DNA from: Enterococcus raffinosus
Lineage (GTDB): Bacteria; Bacillota; Bacilli; Lactobacillales; Enterococcaceae
Assembly (NCBI RefSeq): GCF_018917525.1
Contig: NZ_JAHLOS010000029.1
Span: 1-60,159, forward strand
DNA length: 60,159 nucleotides
Direction of reading: 5' to 3'
Shown: positions 16,991-27,308 of the stretch, piece by piece
How positions within the stretch are numbered: the first letter of the stretch is position 1
Layout of the letters: each line of letters starts with the position of its first letter
Notes under the pieces: model-generated
What the model saw: the letters and a program-made list of their open reading frames with translations, nothing else
Told to the model about the DNA's origin: nothing
Database searches by the model: none
Translations under genes and position numbers: made by a program

Positions 16991-17704
16991 TTAATTGATC
17001 GGTTTATATCTTAACCAAAGAGTATCCTTTTCGATTACCTCAATCTTATCCAGCTTAAAACCGATCGGCACCTTCGATTCTTGCTCGCTTTGGTTTTCAA
17101 AGATAGTATTGGTATTCGTCGCGCCATCGGTCACCGGGGCAACGACAATGCTGACTTCATCAACGATTTTTTCTGCCAGAAAGGACCAATTGATCACACC
17201 GCCACCAGAAACCATTAACGTTTTAATGTTAAACAACTCACCTAATTTTTCAGCCGCCAACGAACAATCAATGGTTTTTTCTCCAGCAAAAATATAAGAA
17301 ATTTTCTGTTTTCTCAAAAATGAAACATACTTATCACTCGCCTGATCCGTTAAAATCTCAATGATATGCGCCGTCGGTCTTCCAGCGTAATTCACATTGT
17401 TTTTCTGCCAACCGACTTTCCCTGATGGATCAGCCGAAACAATATACATTTTAACATCAGAAACCGCGACAAAATCTTCTCGAGGATACACTGGTGCGTT
17501 CTCATCAAACTCCGGTTTTTGATAGTGGGTGAAATTCTCCTCCATGGTCACCCTGCCGCAAAGCCATGCTTGGCTATGATAGGAATCGTTGGTTGTTTCA
17601 TACGCTTGACTGCCTGATTGGGCATAGTTTGATCCCATATACGGGCCGCTGATTTTTCCATTAATAGAGGTTAACATATGACAAACAATATACGGTTTAC
17701 TCAT
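16991..17704 (-). CDS. RibD C-terminal / dihydrofolate-reductase-fold reductase
   Basis: The 237-residue protein has the fold of the reductase half of RibD, an NADPH-dependent enzyme family: IVCHMLTSINGKISG at residues 5-19, VSDVKMYIVSADPSG mid-protein, and the dinucleotide loop LMVSGGGVINWSFLAEKIVDEVS around residues 160-185. It lacks the deaminase half and is not next to riboflavin genes, so it is more likely a stand-alone reductase of unknown substrate. Its start overlaps the end of the MFS transporter by four bases (ATGA), so the two are co-transcribed and perhaps act on the same compound. The stop lies 75 bases from the island's right repeat. Confidence 0.8.
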   Translation of the reverse strand: MSKPYIVCHMLTSINGKISGPYMGSNYAQSGSQAYETTNDSYHSQAWLCGRVTMEENFTHYQKPEFDENAPVYPREDFVAVSDVKMYIVSADPSGKVGWQKNNVNYAGRPTAHIIEILTDQASDKYVSFLRKQKISYIFAGEKTIDCSLAAEKLGELFNIKTLMVSGGGVINWSFLAEKIVDEVSIVVAPVTDGATNTNTIFENQSEQESKVPIGFKLDKIEVIEKDTLWLRYKPIN

Positions 17705-18879
17705 TTCATCTCCTTCTTTCTGTGTATACTTAAATTTCTGGTTCTGTTTACGATTTTACTCCCTATGCCCAAAACAATGGCCATCACAAGAATCAGGATT
17801 CCCTCACCAATAAACAAGCCGGCCCCCTGTAAAAAAGGCAGCTTTCTTTGAGCAAGGGCAATGGAGATTGGCGCGAGAGCTGCGCCGAAATTAAAGGCCA
17901 TCAGTAAAATGGCGGTGTTTTTCTCTGGATTGCCCGATTGTTGATTGATCTCGTTAAACACATAAGGGATAAATGTTCGAAAGGCAAAGCCACATAGGAT
18001 CGCCGCCAATGCCGTCAGCCAAAGTGTCTTGGAAAAGGCTAAAAGAAACATCGCGGCAGCTAAAAGAATAAACGCGAGGACCAACGTATTTTTCTTAAAC
18101 GTAAGAAAGGTTCTGCCGAAAAACATCCCTGCAAGCATGGCGCCTAGCCCGACTAAAGCGATTAGGTTGCTGCCATCTGTCGCATCGCCGATCCCCTTGT
18201 CCATCAATAACGAAGTGACTTTTACGGTAACGGACATATAGACTGTTACGATCACTATTAATAGAAGCAAATAGCCGCCGAAACTTGAAGAAAGCTTTCC
18301 GCCTGCCTTTTTTATCGGGGCGCCGGGTTTTATTTTCGGGATATCTGGCACTAAGAAAGAAAACAGGAGTAAAACGGGAAGTGCTAAAAAATACACCAAA
18401 AAGGAAATACGCCAGTCGATCACTAATAGCTGTCCCACAAGAAAAGTGATTAGCATCCCGCCGATTCCTTCGAAAGCACTTTGTAAACCAATAACGGATG
18501 CTAGTTCTCCTCCATGGTATAAATGGCTCGCAAATGAATAAAGCAATGGATTCAACAAACCTACGCCGATCCCAAAGAGCACACGGCTTAAAAACAATAC
18601 GGCAAATGATTTCGTTATGACCGGAAGAATCCCGGCGCCAAGCACAAGAACAATCCCTATCTGCACGGTTTTCTTGTACCCGATTTTCTTGGCTATTTTA
18701 GGACTTATCAAAACCGTTAGAATAATAAACAGCGAGGGTAATGTCGTCAATAACTCGATAATTGTTTCGTTAATGTCCGGATAGGCTGTTGCGATGGCAG
18801 GAATATTTCCCGCGATTGCACCGGCGGAAACAACTAATAAGGACACCGATAATAAAGCCATTTTCGTCATTCGATTCAT
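17701..18879 (-). CDS. MFS transporter
   Basis: The 392-residue protein has about 12 hydrophobic segments and MFS-type loops (FLSRVLFGIGVGLLNPL; SPKIAKKIGYKKTVQIG between segments 2 and 3). The arrangement is that of the drug or cyanate-type efflux/uptake families; the substrate is unknown. AAGGAG precedes the ATG. It is translationally coupled to the RibD-like reductase. A 32-codon remnant of another gene ends ten bases upstream of its start on the same strand. Confidence 0.85.
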   Translation of the reverse strand: MNRMTKMALLSVSLLVVSAGAIAGNIPAIATAYPDINETIIELLTTLPSLFIILTVLISPKIAKKIGYKKTVQIGIVLVLGAGILPVITKSFAVLFLSRVLFGIGVGLLNPLLYSFASHLYHGGELASVIGLQSAFEGIGGMLITFLVGQLLVIDWRISFLVYFLALPVLLLFSFLVPDIPKIKPGAPIKKAGGKLSSSFGGYLLLLIVIVTVYMSVTVKVTSLLMDKGIGDATDGSNLIALVGLGAMLAGMFFGRTFLTFKKNTLVLAFILLAAAMFLLAFSKTLWLTALAAILCGFAFRTFIPYVFNEINQQSGNPEKNTAILLMAFNFGAALAPISIALAQRKLPFLQGAGLFIGEGILILVMAIVLGIGSKIVNRTRNLSIHRKKEMK

Positions 18880-18888
18880 ATAGACTCC

Positions 18889-18987
18889 TTAATACATTGG
18901 AGGATAACCAACTGTGCTATTTGGCCCTTTGCGCCAAGTATCAATATATTTTTCATGTTCTTCTCTTCTTTCTTGAATATTCCACAC
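18889..18987 (-). pseudogene. Possible C-terminal remnant of a lost gene
   Basis: An open frame of 32 codons (VWNIQERREEHEKYIDTW, then RKGPNSTVGYPPMY) ends just before the MFS start and looks like a genuine protein tail. Two in-frame TGA codons lie right upstream and there is no ribosome binding site. It may be what is left of an upstream operon gene. The family is not recognised. Confidence 0.3.
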
Positions 18988-19254
18988 CTGCGATCATCAG
19001 TCATCAAACACTGGTTGAATCTCCAAGGCACTTATCTCCGCTTTGATCAGATTTAGCTTATACTCTCAATAGCTTTATCCTACAGCGCCGTCTTCCTTTC
19101 GTCTAATACCCACTTTACATAAGGCTATGCCTTAAAAGCATGGCAAGGCGTACGCGTACGTTTTATTCTCATTTTGATGGCTCGCTTCATAAATTCAAAA
19201 AGCACTTCTATATTCAGCACGAATCAGCCTGCTCATAGAAGTACTTATAATAGA
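18988..19254. other. Intergenic region with palindromes and a terminator
   Basis: No gene is seen. It holds a small palindrome AAGGCTATGCCTT (about 19120), a GTACGCGTAC palindrome just after it, and the terminator of the beta-glucoside operon at 19200-19246. Confidence 0.5.
19200..19246 (-). terminator. Terminator of the beta-glucoside operon
   Basis: Minus strand: AAGTACTTCTAT and ATAGAAGTGCTT arms (one mismatch) around a long loop, followed by TTTTG. Confidence 0.65.
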
Positions 19255-20721
<1,467 letters not shown>

Positions 20722-20737
20722 TGTTTCCTCTCCTAAC

Positions 20738-22588
20738 CTATACCTGGATGGTCAACACAGCGCTGTCGCTGTTTTTTACGCCAAAGGAATCATGGGTAAT
20801 CTCTTTGAAATTCGTTGTATTCGTTACAACAACCGGAATTTGAGTGACAAATCCCTCTTCTCTCAACTTAGCCAAATCAAAGGTTAGTAAGGTTTGCCCT
20901 TGAATGACCTTGTCTCCTTGTTGAACATGGGCTTCAAAATATTTCCCATTCAATTTAACTGTGTCCAAGCCTACGTGAATAAGTAGCTCAACGCCATTCT
21001 CACAAACCAACCCGATCGCGTGTTTTGTCGGGAATAAGGTCGAGACGGTCCCGTTAAATGGTGCAACAACTTTTCCTTCGCTTGGCTCAAAAGCGACGCC
21101 TTGACCTAGCATTCCAGTTGAAAATGCCTCGTCCTTCACTTCGGATAAATCCAACATCTCTCCGGTAATCGGACTATTAATCACGATTGAATCCACCGCG
21201 ATGACTGACGCCGAGGTTTTCTCATTAGATGCTTCTTTTTTTTCAAAGCGAATACTTAATAAATACGTGGCGATCGCCGTTGTAATCATCGTAATAGCGA
21301 TGGCGATCAAGATATTGACCACATTCGAAATATCTTCTCCAATATAAAGCGGGATAGCTGGTAATCCTGAAGAACCCGTAGCGAATCGTGATGCGCCGCT
21401 CAGTCCGGCATATAACCCGCCCAAACCGCCGCCAATCATGGTACCAATCAATGGATAGCGCTTAGGCAATGCCACCCCGTAAAGCGCAGGTTCAGTAATG
21501 CCCATCAAGGCTGTGATCCCACCTGAAGTGGCTACTTGTTTTTCCTTTTGATCCTTTGTTCGTGTGCTAGCAACTAACGCCGCGACACCCGTGGCAATAT
21601 TGGATACCATTGCCCCCGGACCAAAAATATTGGCGTAACCAACCGAAGTCAGCTGTAGAACATCCAACGGCCCGATACTTGTGTGAATCCCAAACATTAC
21701 CATGATCGGTAAAAACGTTCCGACAATCACCGCTGGGGCCCAAGGAGCAACAGCGCGAATCGCATTAAATCCGCCAGCGATCATTTCCCCTACATAGGAT
21801 CCTAAAGGTCCCACAGCAACCAGAGCGATGATCCCAGTAATTAAAATGGTAAACATTGGGACAAAAACAATTTTAACCGCATTCGGAATGATCTTATTAA
21901 AGAACTTTTCGATAAACGATTGGCAAATGACAATCAACATAATCGGGATAACACTGGCGCCATAGCCAACTAGTCGAACCGGCATAGAAAAGAGATTGAC
22001 CGGATCTCCCGCCGTAATTAATGCCGCAAAGTTCGGGTGAAGCAATACACCAGCTAAGGCCATCGCCAAGTACGGATTACATTTTAATTTGCGAGCAGCA
22101 GTATTAGCTAAGAAAAATGGCAAGAAATAGAAAACGGCGTCCGCCATAAAATTGATAATGTAATAAGTTTGGCTTTCATTTGAAACAACATTGAATAGGA
22201 CTAATAATGCTAGAAGAGCTTTGATCATCCCGGCTCCACTCATCGCTGGAATGATTGGACTAAAGGAAGTAGAAATGAACTCAATTGCTAAGGTCAAAAA
22301 GTTTTTATTTTTTGAGTCTTCATCCGTTGTATCAAGGTTTCCGATTAACGGCAGAACCTCTTCATAGACTTCTGAAACATGGGTACCGATAACCACTTGG
22401 AATTGGCCGCCGCTGTTAATGACCCCCGCAATTCCCTCCAGATCCTGCAAGTCCTTCATATTTACTTTTGTCTCATCCGCTAAATCAAATCTCAAACGTG
22501 TCTGGCAATGAATAAGATTACGAATATTTTCCTTGCTACCCACCAGCTTAACAATACTCTTGGCTAGCTCTGTATTTTTACCACTCAT
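20738..22588 (-). CDS. bglP: Beta-glucoside PTS transporter, EIIBCA
   Basis: The 616-residue membrane protein takes up and phosphorylates beta-glucosides. Domains in order are EIIB (residues 1-90, phospho-Cys28 in HCQTRLRF), EIIC (about 105-450, ten or so membrane segments, GITEPALYG motif) and EIIA (about 475-605, phospho-His in LLIHVGLDTV). The length and BCA order are those of BglP/BglF. The GH1 gene follows 16 bases downstream. There is no BglG/LicT antiterminator gene or obvious RAT site; control is more likely by the divergent RpiR protein and the cre at 22685. Since the partner hydrolase is broken, sugar phosphate could accumulate unless another enzyme substitutes. Confidence 0.94.
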   Translation of the reverse strand: MSGKNTELAKSIVKLVGSKENIRNLIHCQTRLRFDLADETKVNMKDLQDLEGIAGVINSGGQFQVVIGTHVSEVYEEVLPLIGNLDTTDEDSKNKNFLTLAIEFISTSFSPIIPAMSGAGMIKALLALLVLFNVVSNESQTYYIINFMADAVFYFLPFFLANTAARKLKCNPYLAMALAGVLLHPNFAALITAGDPVNLFSMPVRLVGYGASVIPIMLIVICQSFIEKFFNKIIPNAVKIVFVPMFTILITGIIALVAVGPLGSYVGEMIAGGFNAIRAVAPWAPAVIVGTFLPIMVMFGIHTSIGPLDVLQLTSVGYANIFGPGAMVSNIATGVAALVASTRTKDQKEKQVATSGGITALMGITEPALYGVALPKRYPLIGTMIGGGLGGLYAGLSGASRFATGSSGLPAIPLYIGEDISNVVNILIAIAITMITTAIATYLLSIRFEKKEASNEKTSASVIAVDSIVINSPITGEMLDLSEVKDEAFSTGMLGQGVAFEPSEGKVVAPFNGTVSTLFPTKHAIGLVCENGVELLIHVGLDTVKLNGKYFEAHVQQGDKVIQGQTLLTFDLAKLREEGFVTQIPVVVTNTTNFKEITHDSFGVKNSDSAVLTIQV

Positions 22589-22684
22589 TTTAATGGCTCC
22601 CTTCCTTGATTTAATTTATTTTTCTTACTAAAAAATAGGTTTGATTTTCTCAGCGCGCTTTGATAACTGAACTATACAAGCAGG

Positions 22685-22698
22685 TGCATCCGCTTTCA
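22685..22698 (-). promoter_or_regulatory. cre (CcpA) site upstream of the beta-glucoside operon
   Basis: On the minus strand TGAAAGCGGATGCA fits the consensus TGNAANCGNWNNCA at every fixed position. It lies about 100 bases upstream of the PTS start codon, between it and the divergent RpiR gene. Confidence 0.75.
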
Positions 22699-22854
22699 AT
22701 GCTTTCGAAATTTTTTGGCACTAAGTTTAGCTAATTTCTTTCAAATCGACTTTTGAACGAAACTTATAGAAACTTTTGATTGCCGCTTGTCGACTTTTCG
22801 TTGAGTTCTGGGAGTTGAATGTTTACACTTAAACAAAAGGAAAGGACAACGAAG

Positions 22855-23739
22855 ATGAAATTATTGCAAAGAATTGAAGAGTTCACCGTCAGTCAAAATA
22901 GCACTAGAAGAGAAATCGCTGAATTCATTCTCGAAAACAAGCTCGACATCCATACGTTTTCAATCAATCAAATTGCTGAAAAAACATATTCCTCTAAATC
23001 GGCGCTGGTCCGTTTTGGCAAAGCCCTTGGATTTAATGGCTGGAAGGATTTTTCGAATAAACTGATCGAAGATTTACGCTATGAACAAACGCACTATTCA
23101 GAAATTGACCCTAATCTTCCCTTCAGCAATACGAGCGATTATAAAGAGATCATCACGAATATTGCCACCGTACAAATCGAAAGCATTCAAGATACCGCGG
23201 ATCGAATCGATATTTCTCAACTGAAAAAAGCGGTGGAGATCCTTAAAAAGTCCCAGCGAATCGTTATTTTAGGCGTCAGCCCCAATAACCTACTAGGGGA
23301 GATTTTTAGGCGTAAAATGCTCACCATTGGAAAGTCCGTTGAGGTTATTCAAAGCGGCGAAACTGGTATGGCCGCCAGTGGACTCACTCAAGAGGATGCC
23401 GCCATCATCATTTCTTATTCAGGCAATGATGTCTCACGAGAACCCATGCGATTCATTCCCCAAATGAAAAAACAAGGCGTTAAATTAATTGGCTTGACCA
23501 GCGATGGCGGAAATTATATTCGCCAAGAAGTTGACACGATTCTAAGTATCTCTTCTAGAGAACGGCTGTATAAAAAAATTAGCAACTTCTCTACAGAGGA
23601 ATCCATTTTGTTTCTTTTAAACACGCTTTACGCCTGTCTTTTCTCGAAGGACTATATGAAAAATTATACCTTTAAAGTGAAAAATTCAATCAATCTCGAG
23701 GAGACGCGAATTTATCATCAAACTGATATCAAAGAATAA
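22855..23739 (+). CDS. RpiR/MurR-family transcriptional regulator (beta-glucoside)
   Basis: The 294-residue protein has an N-terminal helix-turn-helix of RpiR type (FSINQIAEKTYSSKSALVRFGKALGFNGWKDF, split here: HTH at about residues 35-65) and a C-terminal SIS sugar-phosphate domain (IVILGVSPNN, IIISYSGNDVSREP, LIGLTSDGG, about 130-240). I start at ATG 22855, because AAGGAAAGG lies ten bases upstream; the ATG at 22819 has no such site. It is divergent from the beta-glucoside PTS operon and is its likely sugar-phosphate-responsive regulator. A repeat GAAACTTATA/GAAACTTTTG near 22759-22778 may be its site. It ends at a bidirectional terminator. Confidence 0.9.
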   Translation: MKLLQRIEEFTVSQNSTRREIAEFILENKLDIHTFSINQIAEKTYSSKSALVRFGKALGFNGWKDFSNKLIEDLRYEQTHYSEIDPNLPFSNTSDYKEIITNIATVQIESIQDTADRIDISQLKKAVEILKKSQRIVILGVSPNNLLGEIFRRKMLTIGKSVEVIQSGETGMAASGLTQEDAAIIISYSGNDVSREPMRFIPQMKKQGVKLIGLTSDGGNYIRQEVDTILSISSRERLYKKISNFSTEESILFLLNTLYACLFSKDYMKNYTFKVKNSINLEETRIYHQTDIKE

Positions 23740-23762
23740 TTCTCATTGTTTACGTAGATACA

Positions 23763-23806
23763 AAAAAATCAGGAAAGACTTTTGATAGCCGATTCCTGAT
23801 TTTTTA
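23763..23806. terminator. Bidirectional terminator (RpiR / zinc dehydrogenase)
   Basis: AAAAAATCAGGAA and TTCCTGATTTTTT are perfect arms around a 17-base loop, with A/T runs on both sides. Confidence 0.85.
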
Positions 23807-23815
23807 GTTTCTCTT

Positions 23816-24847
23816 TTATCCGATCAGTAATAATGACTTGATCGCTTTTCTTTCATCCATCGCCTCGTATGCAGCTTGCACTTCATCTAAATCAAATTGA
23901 CGATTAAATACTTTACCTGGTTCAATCTCATTATTTAAGACAGCCTGTAGTAAAATGGCTTTGTCATGGGTCGTAACGGCAGCTATTCCTCCTCTTAATC
24001 CAATGTTTCGCCAAAACAATGAATTGGTATCCAGTTCATCAATATGGGGAACACCAACTCTGCCAACGACAGCGCCTGGTCGTCCTACTTTGATCGCAGT
24101 TTCAACGGCTTGTTGGGTTCCAACACATTCTAAAACAGCATCCGCTCCCGTGTCGGTCAGTTTCATGACTTGTGCGACAGCCTCTTCACCGCGGACATCA
24201 ATAATGTCTGTAGCACCAAATTCAAGGGCAATTTTTTGGCGATCCTCATGACGGCTCATCACAATGATTTTTTCCGCACCTAATAACTTCGCACTGATCA
24301 CTCCACACAAACCAACCGCACCATCACCGATCACAACGACCGTATCCCCAGACTTCACTTCAGCACTTTTTGCAGCATGAAAACCTGTTGCTATGACATC
24401 TGCTAATGCTACAAAGGATTTCAACTGCTCATCAGAGTAATCTCCTGGTTGTCCCGGAACCTTTACTAATCCCCAATTTGCTCCCGTGTAGCGAATATAT
24501 TCTGCTTGATAACTACTGGCACCAGCAGAATTTGTTAAACAATCGCCGTCAAATCCGGCTTTACATGCCACACAATGACCGCAACCATGTGTGAAGGGCA
24601 CGATAACGAAATCCCCTACCTTGATAGATGTAACATCTGTGCTAACTTGTTCTACAATACCAATGGCTTCATGACCAGCTAAAGAGCCCTTTTTCTTTTC
24701 AGAGATCCCACGATACCACCAAAGATCAGAGCCGCAAACACTTGCTCGAATTACTCGAATAATCGCTTCATCCTTGTTTTGAATCTCTGGTTTTTCCACC
24801 TCGTGAATCTCCATTTTTCCTGGTTCTACAAAAACAGTTGCTCTCAT
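23816..24847 (-). CDS. Zinc-dependent alcohol dehydrogenase family protein
   Basis: The 343-residue medium-chain dehydrogenase has the catalytic zinc motif ASVCGSD (Cys38 region), LAGHEAIG, and the structural zinc cluster CGHCVACKAGFDGDC around residues 90-104. The NAD(P)-binding loop VVIGDGAVGLCG lies around 170. It probably reduces an aldehyde or ketone with NAD(P)H, or the reverse; the substrate is unknown. It is the last gene of a four-gene operon (CMD protein, SDR, NmrA-like, this) that follows a LysR gene. The start is supported by GGAG upstream. A shared role in handling reactive carbonyls or quinones is my inference from the gene set. Confidence 0.88.
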   Translation of the reverse strand: MRATVFVEPGKMEIHEVEKPEIQNKDEAIIRVIRASVCGSDLWWYRGISEKKKGSLAGHEAIGIVEQVSTDVTSIKVGDFVIVPFTHGCGHCVACKAGFDGDCLTNSAGASSYQAEYIRYTGANWGLVKVPGQPGDYSDEQLKSFVALADVIATGFHAAKSAEVKSGDTVVVIGDGAVGLCGVISAKLLGAEKIIVMSRHEDRQKIALEFGATDIIDVRGEEAVAQVMKLTDTGADAVLECVGTQQAVETAIKVGRPGAVVGRVGVPHIDELDTNSLFWRNIGLRGGIAAVTTHDKAILLQAVLNNEIEPGKVFNRQFDLDEVQAAYEAMDERKAIKSLLLIG

Positions 24848-24883
24848 ATTTTATCGCTCCATTCAAATTTTGATGTTTTTTAC

Positions 24884-25522
24884 TTAGTAAAATGACGGTT
24901 TGGAAAAGTCTGTGTTTGGTTCACTGACACCTAGACTAGTATTTTTATACTCTGTAGGATCGTTCAAAATAGTAAGAATTAACTGCGTCACAGCCTCTCT
25001 GGTGACTTGAGCACCAATAAATGGCTCGCCTTTTTTACTAGTTGTATAGATTAAATTATCCGCTTGATTATAAAGCCAGGTTAATCGTAATAACGTATAC
25101 GCTAATCCTGAGTTTTCGATGATTTCTGCTGATCGTTTATGGCGATCTGTTCCAGTAGTCCCCACCATTCGTGCGTTCCACTTGCCAAATTCACCGATTA
25201 CTTCATCATAAATCCCTAAAATCGTAGCACCAATGATCATAGGAATATTGTATCTTTTCATTATTGACACAACATTCTTTGTTGCCTCAGGTAAATTCAT
25301 ATCATTTAGATAAACAATATCCACATTCGTCATGGCTGCTTCTAAACTTGTGTGATCATTGAAATCTCCGGAGATAATTGATACCCGGTCAGGATTTGGG
25401 TTCTCTAACCGATGATCTGCTTTTCGAGCAAAAAGAATTAGGTCATCGTTAGTTTCTTTCAATAATCTTTCTGTCAGCATTCTAGAAATCTGACCCGCTG
25501 CTCCTAAAATCAAAATTTTCAT
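24884..25522 (-). CDS. NmrA-like NAD(P)-binding protein
   Basis: The 212-residue protein starts with a Rossmann fold, MKILILGAAGQISRML (GxxGxxG), and has the compact atypical-SDR form typical of NmrA/YwnB-like reductases. VDIVYLNDMN and AYTLLRLTWLYN occupy the usual positions; the catalytic Tyr-x3-Lys of classical SDRs is absent. The ATG at 25522 is four bases from the upstream SDR stop, so the two are coupled. An in-frame TTG at 25525 is possible. It is probably a redox-sensing or quinone/aldehyde-reducing protein in the LysR-linked operon. Confidence 0.78.
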   Translation of the reverse strand: MKILILGAAGQISRMLTERLLKETNDDLILFARKADHRLENPNPDRVSIISGDFNDHTSLEAAMTNVDIVYLNDMNLPEATKNVVSIMKRYNIPMIIGATILGIYDEVIGEFGKWNARMVGTTGTDRHKRSAEIIENSGLAYTLLRLTWLYNQADNLIYTTSKKGEPFIGAQVTREAVTQLILTILNDPTEYKNTSLGVSEPNTDFSKPSFY

Positions 25523-25525
25523 CAA

Positions 25526-26371
25526 TTATTCCGCCATTTTTTCAGCAAAATCTGTTGATGCGGCCAATTCTGTTTGCGTTTTGAAATCCTCAAGTCGTTT
25601 TTCTAAGGTAGCAATGGTATTCGTCAAAGCGGCAGTTCCCAAAACCATCCGAAGTGGTGCAGGTTCAAGATCGACACTTTCAATGATCCGTTCCGCCATT
25701 TTTACCGGATCGCCAGGGGCTAACCCATTTTCTGGATCAAGCATGGATAAAAAGGCATGGGCTGGATTGCCATTATACTCTGGCATCAGCTGCGCAACTT
25801 GAGCTGAGCCGTAACGAAATTCGGTCCGTGCTCCGCCTGGTTCTACAAGCGTCATTCCGATATTGAAAGGCGCGACTTCCTGTGCCACAGATTCTACGAA
25901 GCCTTCGATTCCCCATTTCGTGGCGTGGTACATGGAATTTCCCGCAAACGCAACCTGTCCACCGTAAGAAGACATTTGGATAATGCGCCCATGACCTTGT
26001 TTACGCATATGAGGAATAACTGAGCGAATCAACTGAATCGAACCAGTTAAGTTCGTAGCGATGATTTTATCGACGTCTTCCTCGGATAATTCTTCCGCTG
26101 CTCCGAAAAGTCCATATCCTGCATTACTGATCACCACATCAACGACATCTAAATGATGATATATTTCTTCAACAAGCACTTTGATTGCCTGATTATCCGT
26201 TACATCCAAAAATTTCCTAAAGAAAGTATCTGGATATTCCTCCAACAAATGACGGATATTCTTATCATTGCGCACAGTCCCGATAACCGTTTCACCTTTT
26301 GCTAATAGCTGTTTGGTCATTTCATAGCCAAAGCCACTGCTGACACCTGTTATTAAGTACGTTTTCGACAT
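25526..26371 (-). CDS. Short-chain dehydrogenase/reductase (SDR)
   Basis: The 281-residue classical SDR shows TGVSSGFGYEM (cofactor loop) near the N-terminus, NAGYGLFG, the active-site Ser in MSSYGGQ, and Tyr-x3-Lys in YHATKWG (about residue 150). It oxidises or reduces a hydroxyl/keto group with NAD(P)(H); the substrate is unknown. I start at ATG 26371, because GGAGG lies seven bases upstream; an in-frame start at 26425 overlaps the upstream gene. It is coupled to the NmrA-like gene that follows and 26 bases after the CMD gene. Confidence 0.88.
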   Translation of the reverse strand: MSKTYLITGVSSGFGYEMTKQLLAKGETVIGTVRNDKNIRHLLEEYPDTFFRKFLDVTDNQAIKVLVEEIYHHLDVVDVVISNAGYGLFGAAEELSEEDVDKIIATNLTGSIQLIRSVIPHMRKQGHGRIIQMSSYGGQVAFAGNSMYHATKWGIEGFVESVAQEVAPFNIGMTLVEPGGARTEFRYGSAQVAQLMPEYNGNPAHAFLSMLDPENGLAPGDPVKMAERIIESVDLEPAPLRMVLGTAALTNTIATLEKRLEDFKTQTELAASTDFAEKMAE

Positions 26372-26397
26372 GTCATTTCCTCCATCTTTACTTTTAG

Positions 26398-27150
26398 TTA
26401 TTGTTCTTTCGCGGCATTGACGCATGCTAAAGCATTTAAGCTTCTTGGATAGCCGATATAGGGCAATACCTGCGAGATAATCTTGATCAAATAGTCCTTG
26501 TCATTGCCAATCCTCATATTTATTTCCGCATGAGAAGTTAACTGCGGCTCACACCCGCCTTGGGCAAGTAAAAAGCAAAATGTGATCATTTCCCGTTGTT
26601 TGAAAGTCAATCCCCGTCTTGTATAATAGTCGCCAAAGCAATTTTCCACTAGCCATCGATTGATATGCCGCGATTCTTTCGGACCGCTTGTCGCAAGATT
26701 TTCCATTTTTTCTCCCGCAATAGCTACTAAAGTCTCGCTCCCAAGCTCCATACGATTATCGATCGTTGTCGTTGCCTGTCCTTCTAAGGGTAATGAAATC
26801 CCCTCTGCTTCAAAAATTTCATTTGTCGCCTTCAGAAATGGAAAAACCCGGCCAATTCCCAAATAAGCAACACTTTGATAAACAATTTCCTTGATCTCTA
26901 CCGGTGTTACCTTGAAATTCAACGCTGCCGGAATCATCGCTTTAAACTCCTCCAGACTTTGAGAGCCTATCAAAGCAGACAAAATCGCCATAAAACGTGT
27001 GGAATCATCCAAATCAACCGTCGCAATCACCTCATCAAAGGCAAAATTATCAAACCGCTCAATAAATTCTGGATCTGTCCTTAAAAAATCCGAGACATAG
27101 CCCGGAAACATTTTCTCATGATACGTTTGAGCCTGTTGCGTCATATCCAT
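26398..27150 (-). CDS. Carboxymuconolactone decarboxylase family protein
   Basis: The 250-residue protein contains two CMD/AhpD-type helical repeats. In the second, REMITFCFLLAQGGCEPQLTSHAEINMRIG has the REM...H pattern near residues 190-220, and the first holds ALIGSQSLEEFKAMIPAALNF. Family members are decarboxylases or peroxidase-like thiol proteins; only a single Cys is near the second motif, so the CxxC AhpD chemistry seems absent. I start at ATG 27150 (AAAGGGG upstream). It is first in the LysR-linked operon, just after the LysR terminator. Its substrate cannot be told from sequence. Confidence 0.8.
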   Translation of the reverse strand: MDMTQQAQTYHEKMFPGYVSDFLRTDPEFIERFDNFAFDEVIATVDLDDSTRFMAILSALIGSQSLEEFKAMIPAALNFKVTPVEIKEIVYQSVAYLGIGRVFPFLKATNEIFEAEGISLPLEGQATTTIDNRMELGSETLVAIAGEKMENLATSGPKESRHINRWLVENCFGDYYTRRGLTFKQREMITFCFLLAQGGCEPQLTSHAEINMRIGNDKDYLIKIISQVLPYIGYPRSLNALACVNAAKEQ

Positions 27151-27243
27151 ACTATTTATCCCCTTTCGTTTCCATTTCTTCTCTACGCTGATTAGTATAG
27201 GCTCAACGACTCCTTCGAACAATTCAACTTACTAATCACTTGG

Positions 27244-27258
27244 ATAAGTTTTACTTAT
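27244..27258. promoter_or_regulatory. Palindrome, probable LysR-type site for the CMD operon
   Basis: ATAAGT-TTT-ACTTAT is a perfect palindrome about 95 bases upstream of the CMD start. A related site (TTAAGT...ACTTAT) lies at 28223-28241, upstream of the LysR gene itself. Confidence 0.5.
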
Positions 27259-27260
27259 GC

Positions 27261-27301
27261 AAAAAACCTGAATAAGAGGCTATCCTCTTTTCCAGGTTTT
27301 T
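27261..27301 (-). terminator. Terminator of the LysR gene
   Basis: AAAACCTG/CAGGTTTT outer arms and AAGAGG/CCTCTT inner arms form a two-part stem with a T-run on the minus strand. Confidence 0.75.
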
Positions 27302-27308
27302 GATCGTT

